Assembly: GCA_023055355.1 (NCBI GenBank)
Contig: JALJCS010000015.1
Coordinates: forward strand, 10,099,501-10,163,500
Length of the DNA: 64,000 bases
Source: Agelaius tricolor
Taxonomy: Eukaryota > Chordata > Aves > Passeriformes > Icteridae
Reading direction: 5' to 3'
This document shows positions 52,453-64,000 of the stretch, in pieces. Under the pieces are notes generated by a model that saw only the letters and a program-made list of their open reading frames with translations, was not told where the DNA came from and searched no databases. Numbering within the stretch: position 1 is the first letter of the stretch; each line of letters begins with the position of its first letter. Made by a program: the position numbers and the translations under genes.

Positions 52453-53149
52453 CCCAGTAACATCCACACACCAGTATCAGCATCCCCCCACACCAGTATC
52501 AGGATCCTCACACACCAGTATCAGCATCCCCCCACACCAGTATCAGCATCCTCACACACCAGTATCAGCATCCCCACACACCAGTATCAGCATCCCCACA
52601 CACCAGTAGCAGCATCCCCACACACCAGTATCAGCATCCCCCCACACCAGTATCAGCATCCCCCCACACCAGTATCAGCATCCCCCCACACCAGTATCAG
52701 CATCCCCACACCCCAGTAACAGCATCCCCACACACCAGTAACAGCATCCCCCCACACCAGTAACAGCATCCCCCCACACCCCAGTAACAGCATCCCCACA
52801 CACCAGTAAGAGCATCCCCACACACCAGTAAGAGCATCCCCACACACCAGTAACAGCATCCCCACACCAGTATCAGCATCCCCACACCAGTAACAGCATC
52901 CCCACACCAGTAACAGCATCCCCACACCAGTAACAGCATCCCCCCACACCAATATCAGCATCCCCACACCCCAGTAGCAGCATCCCCACACACCAGTATC
53001 AGCATCCCCACACACCAGTAACAGCATCCCCACACACCAGTAACAGCATCCCCACACACCAGTAACAGCATCCCCACACCAATAACAGCATCCCCACACC
53101 AGTATCACCATCACCACACACCAGTATCAGCATTCCCACACCAGTAAGA
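52453..53149. repeat. 22-bp minisatellite, about 33 units
   Basis: The unit is 'ccagtatcagcatccccaca' plus two bases. Successive 'cagta' starts are 22 bp apart through most of the array (for example 52,472, 52,494, 52,516, 52,538, 52,560). There is one 24-bp step at 52,758-52,782 and a block of 20-bp units at 52,848-52,928, with three more 20-bp steps after 53,060. Units in the left half mostly read 'gtatcagcatc', those in the right half mostly 'gtaacagcatc', with a pair of 'gtaagagcatc' between, as expected from local unit expansion. The long open frames through it on both strands (52,444-52,719 and 52,653-53,117) arise because the unit lacks stops, and are not genes. Confidence 0.97.
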
Positions 53150-55102
53150 TCCAGCCCAGCCCTGGGCACAGAGCCTGGGGAGCCCTGGGGGAGCTGAGGC
53201 TGTCACTGACCCCAGCACTGCTCCTGCCAGGGTTCAGGGAACCACGGACCTATAGGGAGAGCTGCTAATCCCGAGAGGAAAATTCCCACCAGAAATGCGG
53301 TGACATTTTGAGCCTTGACTGCACATCCACCCTTTCTGACCCTCCTGGGTTTCCTGTCCTCACCCTAACTCCCTCCTGCTATTTCTCACACATTTTCAAT
53401 AGTTCTGTAGCAGTGAAGGTCTCAGAATACCTTGCATATAACCTGCTTGATTCTTTTCCTTTGACTTTGTGATACTTTTTGATCATGGGAGTCCCAGAGC
53501 CTGCAGCCTTTGATCACGTGCAGGCAGGCAGCTCCCCTGATATATTAATTGTGAGGAAAAAAGGACAAAAACACTTCCCCCTGCTCAAGTACAGGAAAAT
53601 AAAAGTGAATATGGAGTACAGTAAGACTCAAAAACCAATGTCCCATGTAATCCATTAACCTTTATTCCTGAGCTTCTTATTACAATATAATTTTGTTACT
53701 CCTTTTTATTTTGAATTTTCTGTACATGGAATGGCAGGCAAAAAATTAAATGTTCAGAACACTGAGACTATCCCTCAGTACTCTTTTTTTTTCTTGTTTA
53801 CTCTTCATAATAATTGTCTTCTCAGCAGCTAGATTGGTTTTTATTTACTTTTACAATAAAAAAAAATTGCAGCTCTCACTGATTTTTGCCTATGTGCAAT
53901 AGTATATTTTGTGGCATTTTAACAAATTAAATTTCACATGTTCAATTTTACCGAACTGTAATTCTGCAAGAGCAGTTCTCATATTCATGTACAGGAAAGA
54001 TGAAACAGATATAATAACTCTAGAGGTAGTGACTGGGTTGTAAAGTTTGCCCTTATGAAAGAAGTAATGTGATGACTGTTCAAAACTAAACTGTTGGAGG
54101 TCTCTGGTATTTTAGGGCCTGTCACAGGGTCCCTCTGAATGCTGGTCACAAATATAAAAGCTGTCTAACCTGTCTTGCAACTAAAATTAAAGTTTATTCC
54201 AACTAGTCTGTTCACAGAGCCACATTCTAAGGGCAGCTGTGACTTGGCAAAACCCAGGTCACATCCATCTTTTCCATTTCAGAATTTCTCTTTCAATCTA
54301 AGGTTTAACAAGAAAGAAAAGATTTTACAGTAAATTTGCATATAATTAAGAGGATATACTTGCCATCTAAATGTCTGATGTACATCACTACAGGCTTTGC
54401 CAGGAACACCTCCCAATGTGCTGAAACAAGTCCTACTTCCCAGTGAGCACTCCAGAATTTCAAAGGTATCTGTGTGCCCAGCTTCTGCAAAGCTGCCACC
54501 TAATGTCTTTCATCATGCTGACTGAAATCTCAAAAACTGATTTTTTACTGATTAGTTTTGATGCACAGAGCCTCAAGCAGCACAGCTGCTTTGCAGTCTG
54601 AACCATGTACTCCAGCAAGAACAATGATGCTGACCACACTTTGCAGCCAAACCCAGCCCTGCAGGTGAATCTGAGGGATTCGCAGGTGTCTCTGGAGGCA
54701 AATCAGCCATACAAAAATCAATATAACCACACAAAAAATATCAGAGGAAAACACTCCCAGGGAGCTTACTAATAGGTTTTTGCAACCTGTCTTTTACATT
54801 TAGATTAATCAATAAAGTAAGAACCATCACTGTCAATGTTTAGGCACATAAGCTTCAAGCTTCTATTTCTCAATTACACAATTTTCTTGGATATCATCTC
54901 TAATCAAAATACCCTGCTCACTAATTCATGCCCTAACATGACATTTTGAAAGAGGGACTTGGATTCCCGACTGGTTTAGAATATTTGAAAAAGGAATGAT
55001 CATATTTTAACATATTTTCAAAAGGAAAACTCAGCTTACTTTTAACTCGAGAATTGCGACCTGGTCCCTGTTCCCAAATCCCCTGGCAGGCACTGGGGCC
55101 TG
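53150..55102. other. non-coding; GC-rich shoulder of the minisatellite then AT-rich
   Basis: 53,150-53,240 is GC-rich ('agcctggggagccctggggg') and abuts the minisatellite; the rest returns to AT-rich desert. No gene is seen. Confidence 0.45.
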
Positions 55103-55214
55103 CTGAGAGGTCCCACCAAACCTTGTCCTTTCCAAGTTGGACAAGACCCAACACCTGAGCCACTCGTGGTGGCCCTTTGCTGAACCCTCTCCAGGCTTTC
55201 AGTGTCCTCCTTGT
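55103..55214 (-). mobile_element. CR1 LINE internal 3'-UTR fragment, antisense
   Basis: The plus strand shows 'gagaggtcccaccaaacctt', 'gtcctttccaagttggacaa', 'gacccaacacctgagccact' and then 'ctctccaggctttcagtgtc', 'ctccttg'. This corresponds to the block of avian CR1 that lies 5' of the terminal piece seen in the other copies, with a small deletion in the middle. It explains the local rise in GC. The terminal 3' hairpin portion is missing, so this is an internal remnant. Confidence 0.7.
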
Positions 55215-57951
55215 TTGCTTTGCTATTTACTGATAGACTACAGCAGCTACCTCAAAATGATTGGCAAAACAGAATTCCAGAAGCCAGAGTTGTCTTCTGA
55301 TTAAAAAGATGTTTTCTGCTGGTAGATTCTAGCCTGGAGTCTATCAGTGGCACACTATAGTTCTGAGTTTTCTCATTCTTACCTTTGATATTTATAGTGT
55401 CTCCCCCTCTTCTAGACATGTAATAACTTATTTACTCACTTGTCACCTGAGAAAAGAAGTTGACATAGTAACATTGTTGTACTTAGAAGAAATAATGGAG
55501 AGATGGTCTCTATTAAAATATGATCACTGACTTGAACTGCATAGAAAAGGCAGTTAGAGGAAAATTCCCATTCTTGTTCTCCCAGGAGCAAAGCTGTACA
55601 TTCACTTTTGGTTTCAGTTCCAAATTGCAGGAATGTTCAACTGCAAAATGCACCTATTTTCAATTATGGAACTCTTCTGTGCTCCTGACTGCTCTTTTCC
55701 TGTGGTTTAACTTAACTGCAGCAAAGAGAGGCTGGATGGGAGCAGTGAGAGATGACATCACATCTGTCTGAATTAACAAGGTTACAAACAACTACACTAA
55801 GTTCAGCTGAATGGATCAACAAATAAGCAGGACTATTTCCCATTGCTCCCCAACATAAGTCACAAGAACTCCAGCCTTTGGCAAATTCTCCTTCAAAGCA
55901 AGACTAATTAATTTCACATTCTTGTTTTTGTACATATTAATATACCTTTTATAGGTCCTTAACCTGAACAGTCATTTAGCTTTTTAAGTTTTAATGTGTT
56001 ATATGTCTTTAATACATAACTTCTAGTGTTGTTTCTTCCACTTTATTTTTCTCCTCTGCACACCATACATACTTCTACACATACAAATACTGTGCCTTCT
56101 CTCTCTATAAATTATAAAGGATTGTCTATATTAAAGATGTTCCACTCTGTTTTATTTAATTTCACTGATTAATATTTCATTCTCTGACCATGCAAATACT
56201 TTGAAGGCAACCAGTGGAAATAATCTCACAACTGAACAACAATAATTTCAGTTTTTACATGTGCAATGAAAGCATTTTGTTAATATGCATCATGAGAAAC
56301 TGAGTCTGGAAAAATAAATTCCATCCCTCACTTGGTTACCAACTTCTTTTTTTTTGATCTTGACAGTATAAAAGACAAAAAGCTAAAACTTGGTTTTTCT
56401 CAGGGTTCCTCATTATTTGATTCCAATCTGCTGTGTGAGGGACTGAAGCTGCCCTTCAGGGACCCTTAGCCCAGGGCTGTGACAATGGCAGAGTGCTTTG
56501 CCTCCTGCCTCTCCAGAGGAACTGGAGAAGAAATTTATCCACACTTTGTTAAAGAGCCACTGAGGATAGTTAAGAAGCATATTTCCTAGTGTTGGGGTTA
56601 AGGAGTTAGCTGGATAAGAGCCAGGATTAAAAGAGCTGCAATAACTCAGGGTTGTAGGTCTCAGCTGATTGTCCACAGGTTTGGCTTAGTTCAAAACCAC
56701 CCTGAATTTTGGCAAAACCTAGGTTCTGCCTCTTCAAACCTCATTAACAATTTTAGTGACCTGACTGTTACAGAAACATCACCAAAGCAGCATGCACAAG
56801 GAAGGAAATGTGATGTGAGGAAAGATAAAGGACTTTTGACAGATGAGCTCCTTGATCAAGCACATGCAAGTAATAAAGGTTAGTTTTAGACTTATGTGAC
56901 CTGGTCTGACAAGAATTGGTGAGTAAATCTCACTGGTATCTCTGACAAAGAAAGCTCTAAGAAACCCCTTATTTGAGATTTGTGGTACTGAGCTGAACAT
57001 TTTGAAAGCAGACTAAAAAATTTGTCAAAGTCTCAGTTTCTTCCACTAAGAAAAACTAAAGAACTGGACCTGCTCCCTGTTTTCCTACTTCATTTATTTT
57101 CCTTCCAAAGGCTTGGGCTTCAGCTCCCCTCTTTAGATAAACCATATCAAAACCAGGTGGGTGAACATGTCATTGCAAGAGCAGAGTGCAAACCTGTGGC
57201 TGTTCTCTGCAGAGACCCTGGTGTCAACCACACTTGGTGCCAAAGCTTGGAACATCTCGTTGGACACTGGCTTTCTGCAAGCCTCTCTGAGGCTGCAATG
57301 TCAGAGGGGAAAGATCTAACAATTATTGATTGATATTTAGTAATTTTTCTTTACCAAAATTAGACTGCCAAGTCCTCCAGGCCATGCTTTTCCCCACACT
57401 AGCTGCTAAGAAAAGAAAACTGCAGCAGATCTTTGGCTGATACAAATGGGAATAGCATTCATGTCTCCAGGGCAGAGCTACAAATTGAAATTATGGAGTA
57501 ATTAGTTCACAATATTGTGATGGCTCATAAAGAATTCTTACAAATTAAATGAATCATATGTTGTCTTACTACTTCTTATTTTAATTTTAAAAATAATTCT
57601 AACAAATTCCATTCCCCAACATTCCTGTGTGCCTTTTCTTGTCCTTAAAATTTCAGTGGATTGTAACAAAAGGGAAAAACTGCAGTAATTTTTCAATGAT
57701 GTGGTAATAAATCTTGGTATATCTAATTGTGATAACAAGAAATGATGAAACTGAAGGATATTTTCAGTGTTAGTCAATCTAGGACTCAAATTTTATTTTC
57801 TACAGCTAATTTTCACAGTTCTACATTGAAGAATGTAGAGAATAGGATTCTTATAACAACACTTTAACACCTATTGGTATATAATTAATCACACAGTATT
57901 TTCATGACTGACCTCTAAGAAAACAGGAACAGATTTTTCATTATTTCTCAT

Positions 57952-58040
57952 TTCTAACAGGCAAAGTGAGTAAGGCAGAATAAAATACTTTTCCAAGAGT
58001 CATAGATTAAACTGGACCAAGAGCAGGAGTTCTTGGATCT
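57952..58040 (+). mobile_element. possible MIR/L2 tail, weak
   Basis: 'ttctaacaggcaaagtgagt', 'aaggcagaataaaatacttt', 'tccaagagtcatagattaaa', then 'gagcaggagttcttgga' follows the MIR tail order loosely ('acttgcccaaggtcacac', 'caggattcgaa'). Several blocks are poorly preserved, so this could be coincidence. Confidence 0.3.
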
Positions 58041-59426
58041 GTTATTTCCTTTAGCTCATATTGCTAAACCTTTTTTTCTGAAGTCAGTCAGAGCTGTTGA
58101 GGTATTGCAGACTGCTTATTCTGCTTTTTGGCAGCACTGCTAATTCTGTGCAGAGTGGTAGGATTTAAATCTATGACTTTCACCACTGCTGCCCATATTT
58201 GAAGTCCTTCTTTTCATTTAATATTAGATAACTGAAGATATAATTCATAAAATCAGTAATACCACATAAAATTACCTGTCTTTGAGGAAAAACCTGCTCC
58301 ACTAAAAACCACAAATGGACTCCAATGACAATTTTTTTAAGGAGCCCTCTCAGTGTTAGTGTGCAAATGACACCAAGAAATTAGAATTCTTTAATACAAA
58401 CCTTTCTCTGCTTTGCTGGTGCCATTAATGCCCCCCTGTGTTCTCAGAAGTGACAGAGAGGTAGGAGGGAGAGGGGGCACACCACGGTCCTGTGGCACCC
58501 AGGTCCTGGAGCTGGCCCCAGGAGCACCTCCAGGGCCAAAACCTTCAGAGAGCCCTTGTGCCATGGCTGGGGCTGGGGCTGGCCTGAAAACACACTCACC
58601 ACTCTGGTATGAGACTGCTTGCTGCTGCCCAGACTGCTCCTGTGTAATTTGGAGGATAATCTGAGCCAAATGAGGAAGATATTTGCATTTTGCAAATGAC
58701 TGGCAGTAGTCTAAACAAGAGATTAAGATGACTATATAATTTCTTTGCTCCTTCACCAGAAACAACTGTGTTTATATTTACCAGAAATCTCTTATGTGAA
58801 CATTTATCTCTAACTAAAGCTGTTTTACCATATGGATCAGATATTTTACTTTCTTAAAAAAAATTATGATGCAATATTTCTATGACTATTTCTATAGAAT
58901 GACAGAGGAAACTGGTAACCATAAGGTTTTATCTGTACAAAGAGAAAATGTCAACACCTGTTTGCTGCAAAAGATCTGAAATTGGAGCTGGTAACCTCAG
59001 GTACATATACCTGAAGGTGCAGAAGGTGTAAATCTCCTCAATCTGCAAAGCTATGAGCTTTTCACCTCAACTGTCTTGTCATTGTAACCACAAGCTGTAA
59101 GTTAGCAGACATTTAGAAAGAGCAAATAGATTGCAATTTAGGATAACTAGCATTAATAATATAATGAGGAAAAAAAAATCCCAATTTAGATACAGAACTA
59201 ACAGACATGAAAAAACAGAGACATGAGAGGCAAAATGAAATAGGACAATTTCTAACACACTAAACTCCTTACCATCAACATGGTGATTAAGCTTTATCAG
59301 CCATACAGCAATTGTTGTCCTTGTTTATTTTTGTGTTGTCAAAAGTTTTCAAATGCAAAAGAATAAAAGTCACAATTAAAGGAAATGGTGAAAGTTCATC
59401 TCTGTGAAATTAAAATTAAAAAAAAT

Positions 59427-59471
59427 AGAAAAAAAGAAAAAAAGGAAGGAAGGAAAGAAGGAAGGAAGGAG
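59427..59471. repeat. polypurine / (GGAA)n microsatellite
   Basis: A-rich sequence passes into 'ggaaggaaggaaagaaggaa' and 'ggaagga', all purine over about 45 nt. A tetranucleotide microsatellite, likely polymorphic. Confidence 0.9.
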
Positions 59472-62400
59472 TTTAAAACCTAGATGTTTAGACAGTCCTG
59501 CAAGCCCCCTTGTGACCTTACTCTGATATTTAACAAAACATTAATCTTCTTGCCAGCAATTATAAAGAATACAGTGATGTAGCTGGGCTCAGTGAGTGAG
59601 TAATAGTAATTCCATTGTTCTCTTTTATTTATGCCTTGGCTGTACCAGGCAGATGAGGTAAGTTGGGGCTTTTTATATGTTATTATTCTGAACTGGCAAT
59701 ACATAAAGGCTGATTACACAAATATCTGTCTGTTTCTGAAGCACTGTTTCACACCTCCTTCCAGCTCATGATCAAAGCGTTTCAACATTTTATTATGAAA
59801 TCATGAATCCCTGCTTAGTTTGCATATGAATTATAGCCTTTAAAAAAACCACACTGGTGTACAACAGTGACAGTGCCTTTTGAACCAAGGAACAAAACAA
59901 GGTGTTACACATTACTTCTGGAAGGCAATGACTTGCTGATTAATTCTGTTTGCTGGAGCACAGTCCAACCTCCCCAGTGAATACATAAGCCTTGAGACCA
60001 AAGACATTTTTTTTTGTGAACAGGCCAGTGATTTTTCCTCTTGTAAGAAAACGAGCTCTATTGAGAAGTTGAGAAAATGTTGTCATGTAGCTGTAACCAA
60101 AACAAAACTACAAGAGCTTCCCTCTGCTTTTCTGAAATGCAGTAGCTATTCTAAAAACGGAAAATAATCCAATTGTCCAGTTAACAGCATCCCACTGTAC
60201 AAACTTTGCTGTCTGAAAGTTGCTGAGTGGGTTCCACCCCTGTGAATAAAGCACACTGAAAGAAGACAGTGAAGGAGAGCTCCCTAAGCCATACACAGGT
60301 GTCCTGCACCTACTTCTTAGGAAAGCTGCTATGGTGCCCCTAAGATTCACACTTAGTAAATTTCAAAGATCAAAAAACCACTTTATGTTCAATCTTTCTA
60401 CTTCAGAAAGAGGAGGGGTCAAGTTATCCACTCTGATTTTTTACCTTCTGAGAAACTTTTGCATTTCAGAATCACAGGACTGTGAATAGAAGACATAACA
60501 CTGAGTTTTGGAAGAACAGCATCCAGTTGCTGATGCTTATGCCAAGATGGGGCATTCTTGTATGCCCTATAGCCCTAATTGAATGCCAGCAGCTGATCTT
60601 TTACATATACCATGTTTTCCTCACAGTAGTCTGAAAAAGAATGAAAAAGTGCCATTCCTATAAAATATGGCAAGGATTTTCCAAGTTTGTTTTGCATCAT
60701 ACATATATGAACTGTGAACAATCTAATGAATAGAAATAAAATTTTATAAGGTTTTACTGTCAGTGATTTGCAAGTATTAATTCTGTTGAAAGCCATGCCA
60801 TTTCTGTCATTTCAGTCAAAGCAGCATTTGGCCCATAATTATTGATCTTTTTTTTGTAATGACATCTTCCCCCTCTGTTCACTTGTCTGTATTGGCAGAT
60901 GCAGATTCATCTTGATAAATCTCATAATGTCACCAAATCCAAATATAAGGTAGAAGGGTAAAGAAAAACTACTTCTCTTTCATGACCTGCCAAAAGAATA
61001 ATCTAAACTCTGATTGCTGCACTTCCCCACAGCTGTACAGTGAAAGATCATGCGGGCAAGGCAACAGCCAAGCTGAGAACTCTCAGTTTGTTAAAAGATA
61101 TTTCAGATCATCAGTAGGTGGCTGAAGTAATTAAACTTAACACAGCATTTGTTTTCTGAGCAGCAAAAGGCTTTGCTTGTCACACAATCGTATTTTCTCT
61201 TGGAGTAAACGCATGGAGGTTATCCAAAAGCAGATTCAGCTGAATGGCATCTGTGTAACCTGGCTCTGCCTCACTGCTGGGCTCTGGGGCCCTGAACACT
61301 CACACATCTTTTGTCATGATATCAGCCAAGGAGTTCTTTGGCTGGCCAATTCAACACATTTGAAACATTCTGTAAAACTAGCTACCACTTCAGATGTTCT
61401 CTGTGAAATAACTCTGAATGTGCATCTTTGACCTCATAATCATTTCTTCAGCACAGCCTAAAATTGGGTGGGTTTAGATTCCGTGCATTAGAGTAATTGC
61501 ATTTTTTACCCTAGCACATTTTAAAGCAGAGCAGAACAGCATTGTAGTGTGTGAGATTAGCAATTATGCTTTTATCAATATAAATACATTATTATTGAAA
61601 TGAATGAATTAATATATAAAACCTCCATGTGCAGACTTAATAAAAGTGCCGGACCAAAGAAGGAGAGATCCCTGTCTGAATGTCAAACTTCAGAAAATAA
61701 TCCATCTGGTTCTATTCACAGACAGACAGGCCACATCTCAGAGTACCTTGGAAAATCACTGCTCTCCATGCATGAGACACAAACTCACAAAGGCAAGAAT
61801 TCAGAGTTGAGCCTTAAGCCCTGTTCATAATTTGTTTCATTGTTCCAGCACATATGAGATATGTAAGACCCCCAGCAGCTTTGAGGCTCCTGTTCTGTTC
61901 CTGCTCAATAGGGGTGAGTTAAGGATTGCATTGTGTCTGTACCCCCTCAGTTCTGGTGCCTGTGTAAGCTTTAAAGAAGATATTTAGAGTTATCTGAATG
62001 AGGTTTTATGGTAATATTGAAACAACAAAATAATATTTGGGAAAAGTAATAAAATCCTCTCTCAAACTAAGATACATTAAAACTGGCTCAGTATATCATG
62101 TAACTCATTACATGGAATTACACCATTCCTCTGAGCTATGAATTTACATAGTACTGGAAACCATAAGAGATAAGAAAAAGACACTTGTAGCCAGTGCTGT
62201 AAGAAAAATATTTTTAATATGAGAAAATATACTTTTTCAGAGCAGATACTTATATGCTCAACCTAGTAGATTTCTACTTCAAGATTTAATTTTATGTAAC
62301 AAAAATTTATCAAAGCTAATGTTACATAATTTGGTTTTGTCCCTTTTTTACACTATTATCTTAATAATTATTTTGTAGTCTCATGAATCCCTGACTTTAT

Positions 62401-63606
62401 GGGATAGATATTGCATTAGATAGACTCTAATGGATCACAATGACAACTACTTTTAGAAACACTTCTGTATCACATGCACAGAACCCATCATCACAGAGAA
62501 TTTAAATAAGATTAAATACATACAGAAAATTATCACAATTAGATGCAGTTACCACAATAAGATGCATTCAAAAGGCTTAGAAAGCCTCATTCTTTACCTA
62601 TTCTCTACTTAAGTGTATAGAACATAAGAACCTTTCTGTAAAACTTGTAAAAATTATACTTTCAATATTACCAATAGAGAATTGAGCTGCAGGTTGCAAA
62701 AAAAATTAGTGTGCACCTTGAGGCACTCAGAATTAAAAAGGCTACCCAGGAAAACAATGGCATTGTATTATGCTGATGCAATTAGGATATTATACCATTT
62801 GCCACTTTGCTGGCCCATGGAGACTTGTATTCTCTGCCTGGAAATATCTGATGGTTTTGCAGTTTGACTTGTGATAAGATTGTTCACAGTTCTAGAGCTT
62901 CAGGTCAAGATGACTTCCAAGCCTCTCAAAACTGGAACATGTAGAGAATTTTAGTTAAGTATTGCTGGCTTGAGGACATCTTTAAGATGAGAAAAGAGCC
63001 ATAAGCTCAGCACACCCAGCAGAAGTCCTAGAGACCAAGATATTTTCATTTCAGAGTTCTGAACTAGGAAGGTAAAAGGACTGTAATGAGATTTTATTAC
63101 CCAGAAGCAAAGCTGTAAGTAGCAATGGTTTTAGAAAAATCCTGAAGAAACATGAGGTGGAATAATGTGCTCTTCTGGGAGTAAAACAACCTTCAGCTTC
63201 CTTAGGGTAGGTAGGTGCTGCTTTCTGAGAGCACTGGCTACACTTAGCTTGGCTGAACTTCTAAAAAAAGCAGTTCAACTTCTCTTTTGAATACTCCTGC
63301 TGCCAGAACACTGAGGGTACCCTTCTAATTTGGGAAAGTGGACAGGGAAGAACAAAGGAGGAGGATATAAACACTGCCTGATTAACACGCGCGTATCTTA
63401 CCTTTACATTTTCTGAGAAATGTTTCATTTCCTCTTGCTCTCCAGCTGCAGTTGGAGTTGCAGTTACTAAATTTCTGCAAAAGTGAATGAGGAAAAACTT
63501 ATTTTGGGGCTCTAACGTGGCATTCAACACTTGAGACTTCTGTTGGTGAGGTAATCTTAGCTTGCTCACACTTGTTGCTGCCATATGGAATTTGGAGCAA
63601 CCTTTG

Positions 63607-63638
63607 ACTCTGTTTTTTTCTCTCTTTCCTATTCTCAG
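63607..63638 (+). promoter_or_regulatory. splice acceptor region (branch point, polypyrimidine tract, AG)
   Basis: The sequence runs 'gactctgtttttttctctc', then 'tttcctattctcag'. It has an almost uninterrupted pyrimidine tract of about 25 nt, no competing AG inside the tract and a CAG at 63,636-63,638. An A in 'tttgactc' sits at a normal branch-point distance. It is one of the strongest acceptor-like signals on the plus strand of the window, and it abuts the open phase-0 exon candidate. Confidence 0.55.
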
Positions 63639-63797
63639 CTACAATTTCCACGATCAACAGCATTTAATGCACATTTCCAAACTGTGCTCACAGTTGCAGC
63701 AGTATATCTAGGTCGACTTCTAATCAATGACTGTAAGAGCCTTCCTGACAAACTTGCTACACTTTTGCTCTCCAAAATGGAGACTCATAGGACTCAG
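63639..63797 (+). CDS. candidate internal coding exon, 53 codons, phase 0/0, gene not recognised
   Basis: This is the only stretch with convincing exon architecture. Upstream lies a pyrimidine-rich tract ending 'ttcctattctcag', with a possible branch point 'tttgactc' about 31 nt before the junction. Downstream the sequence reads 'ACTCAG|gtagct'. The segment is 159 nt (53 codons), starts and ends on codon boundaries and has no stop. The translation looks like a soluble helical protein: it contains 'FQTVLTVAAVYLGRLL', then 'SLPDKLATLLL', and ends 'METHRTQ'. It is much less Phe/Ser/Cys-rich than the chance frames around it. There is no signal peptide or membrane segment. The weak points are the donor (+4 and +5 are off consensus) and the frame staying open past the donor to 63,965. 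The neighbouring exons would lie outside the window or beyond a very long intron on the left. I do not recognise the family and assign no function; a HEAT/armadillo-like helical protein is only a guess. Confidence 0.6.
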
Positions 63798-64000
63798 GTA
63801 GCTCAAGAGATTTTCTATTTTCCCCTAAAATTTCTCATTACTCTGATGTTTGTTACATTTCTTGAATTCATTCATGCATATCACACTGATGGTCAGTTTG
63901 CACAGCCATTCTACAATATAACAGAAAAATGCATCCATTACAATGATCACAGAAGCATTTGGTGATTTTGTAATAACTTGAAAACAAGCTGGTGTGGTGA

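Larger units (their letters stand above)
55215..63606. other. non-coding, presumed intron or upstream region of the edge exon
   Basis: AT-rich DNA with a GC-rich islet at 58,440-58,600 containing three tandem GGGGCT-like units ('ggctggggctggggctgg'), the (GGAA)n tract at 59.4 kb and a possible MIR tail at 57.95 kb. No second exon belonging with the one at 63.6 kb was found. Confidence 0.4.

Noticed and set aside
52444..53117. Long repetitive ORFs on both strands (91, 80 and 154 codons)
   Set aside because: They are translations of the 22-bp minisatellite; the unit is not a multiple of three, so the peptide cycles through three phases, and both strands are equally open.
52453..53149. Regularly spaced repeats resembling a CRISPR array
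   Set aside because: There are no unique spacers: the units are directly contiguous tandem repeats in vertebrate-type DNA with no cas genes.
58391..58765. 124-codon minus-strand ORF rich in Pro/Gly/Ala
   Set aside because: It runs through a GC-rich islet, with overlapping open frames on both strands and no splice or promoter context.
60465..60540. 'cagaatcacaggactgtgaa' resembling the start of an antisense CR1
   Set aside because: Only the first dozen or so bases fit; the diagnostic 'ttggaagagacct' and 'gatcat' blocks do not follow.

Overview
The window looks like vertebrate nuclear DNA from a bird. Four fragments (near 5.9, 11.3, 43.2 and 55.1 kb) carry the hallmark of avian CR1 LINEs read in antisense: a 'tCACAGAAT' start, a 'GGTTGGAAgAGACCTTtAAGATCATc' type block, then 'CACATCCACA' and 'TTTCAGTGAA' type blocks. 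The sequence is AT-rich, has few CpGs, contains no operons or ribosome binding sites, and has stop codons throughout all six frames. There are no bacterial, phage or plasmid features. The order within birds cannot be fixed by eye; a songbird is possible.

Most of the window is gene desert or the inside of a very large intron. Bases 1-63,600 hold no coding exon I can defend: the many short open frames (60-155 codons) are what chance gives in DNA of this composition. The one good coding signal is at the right edge. At 63,639-63,797 a 159-nt segment is open and phase 0 at both ends, follows a strong pyrimidine-tract acceptor and is followed by a GT donor. It encodes a protein-like 53-residue helical stretch that I do not recognise. 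The rest of its gene would lie outside the window.

The non-coding part holds: (i) old repeats, namely the four CR1 fragments, all antisense, and a cluster of much older L2/MIR-like 3' tails at 48.8-50.2 kb; (ii) a probable endogenous-retrovirus LTR on the minus strand at 29.4-29.9 kb, with TATA box, internal 31-32 bp repeats and a consensus-like splice donor; (iii) a large 22-bp minisatellite at 52.45-53.15 kb with about 33 units; (iv) a diverged local duplication at 20.72 and 21.40 kb; (v) several compact, CpG-retaining, repeat-free blocks (5.0-5.4, 8.4-9.1, 18.4-18.7, 22.5-22.9, 39.3-39.6 kb) that look like conserved non-coding elements, although conservation cannot be tested here; (vi) several perfect or near-perfect inverted repeats and polypurine/polypyrimidine tracts.

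No clear new biological system is visible. The observations most worth checking are the edge exon, the LTR promoter, the minisatellite, the duplicated 120-bp pair and the 22.6-kb regulatory-element candidate.
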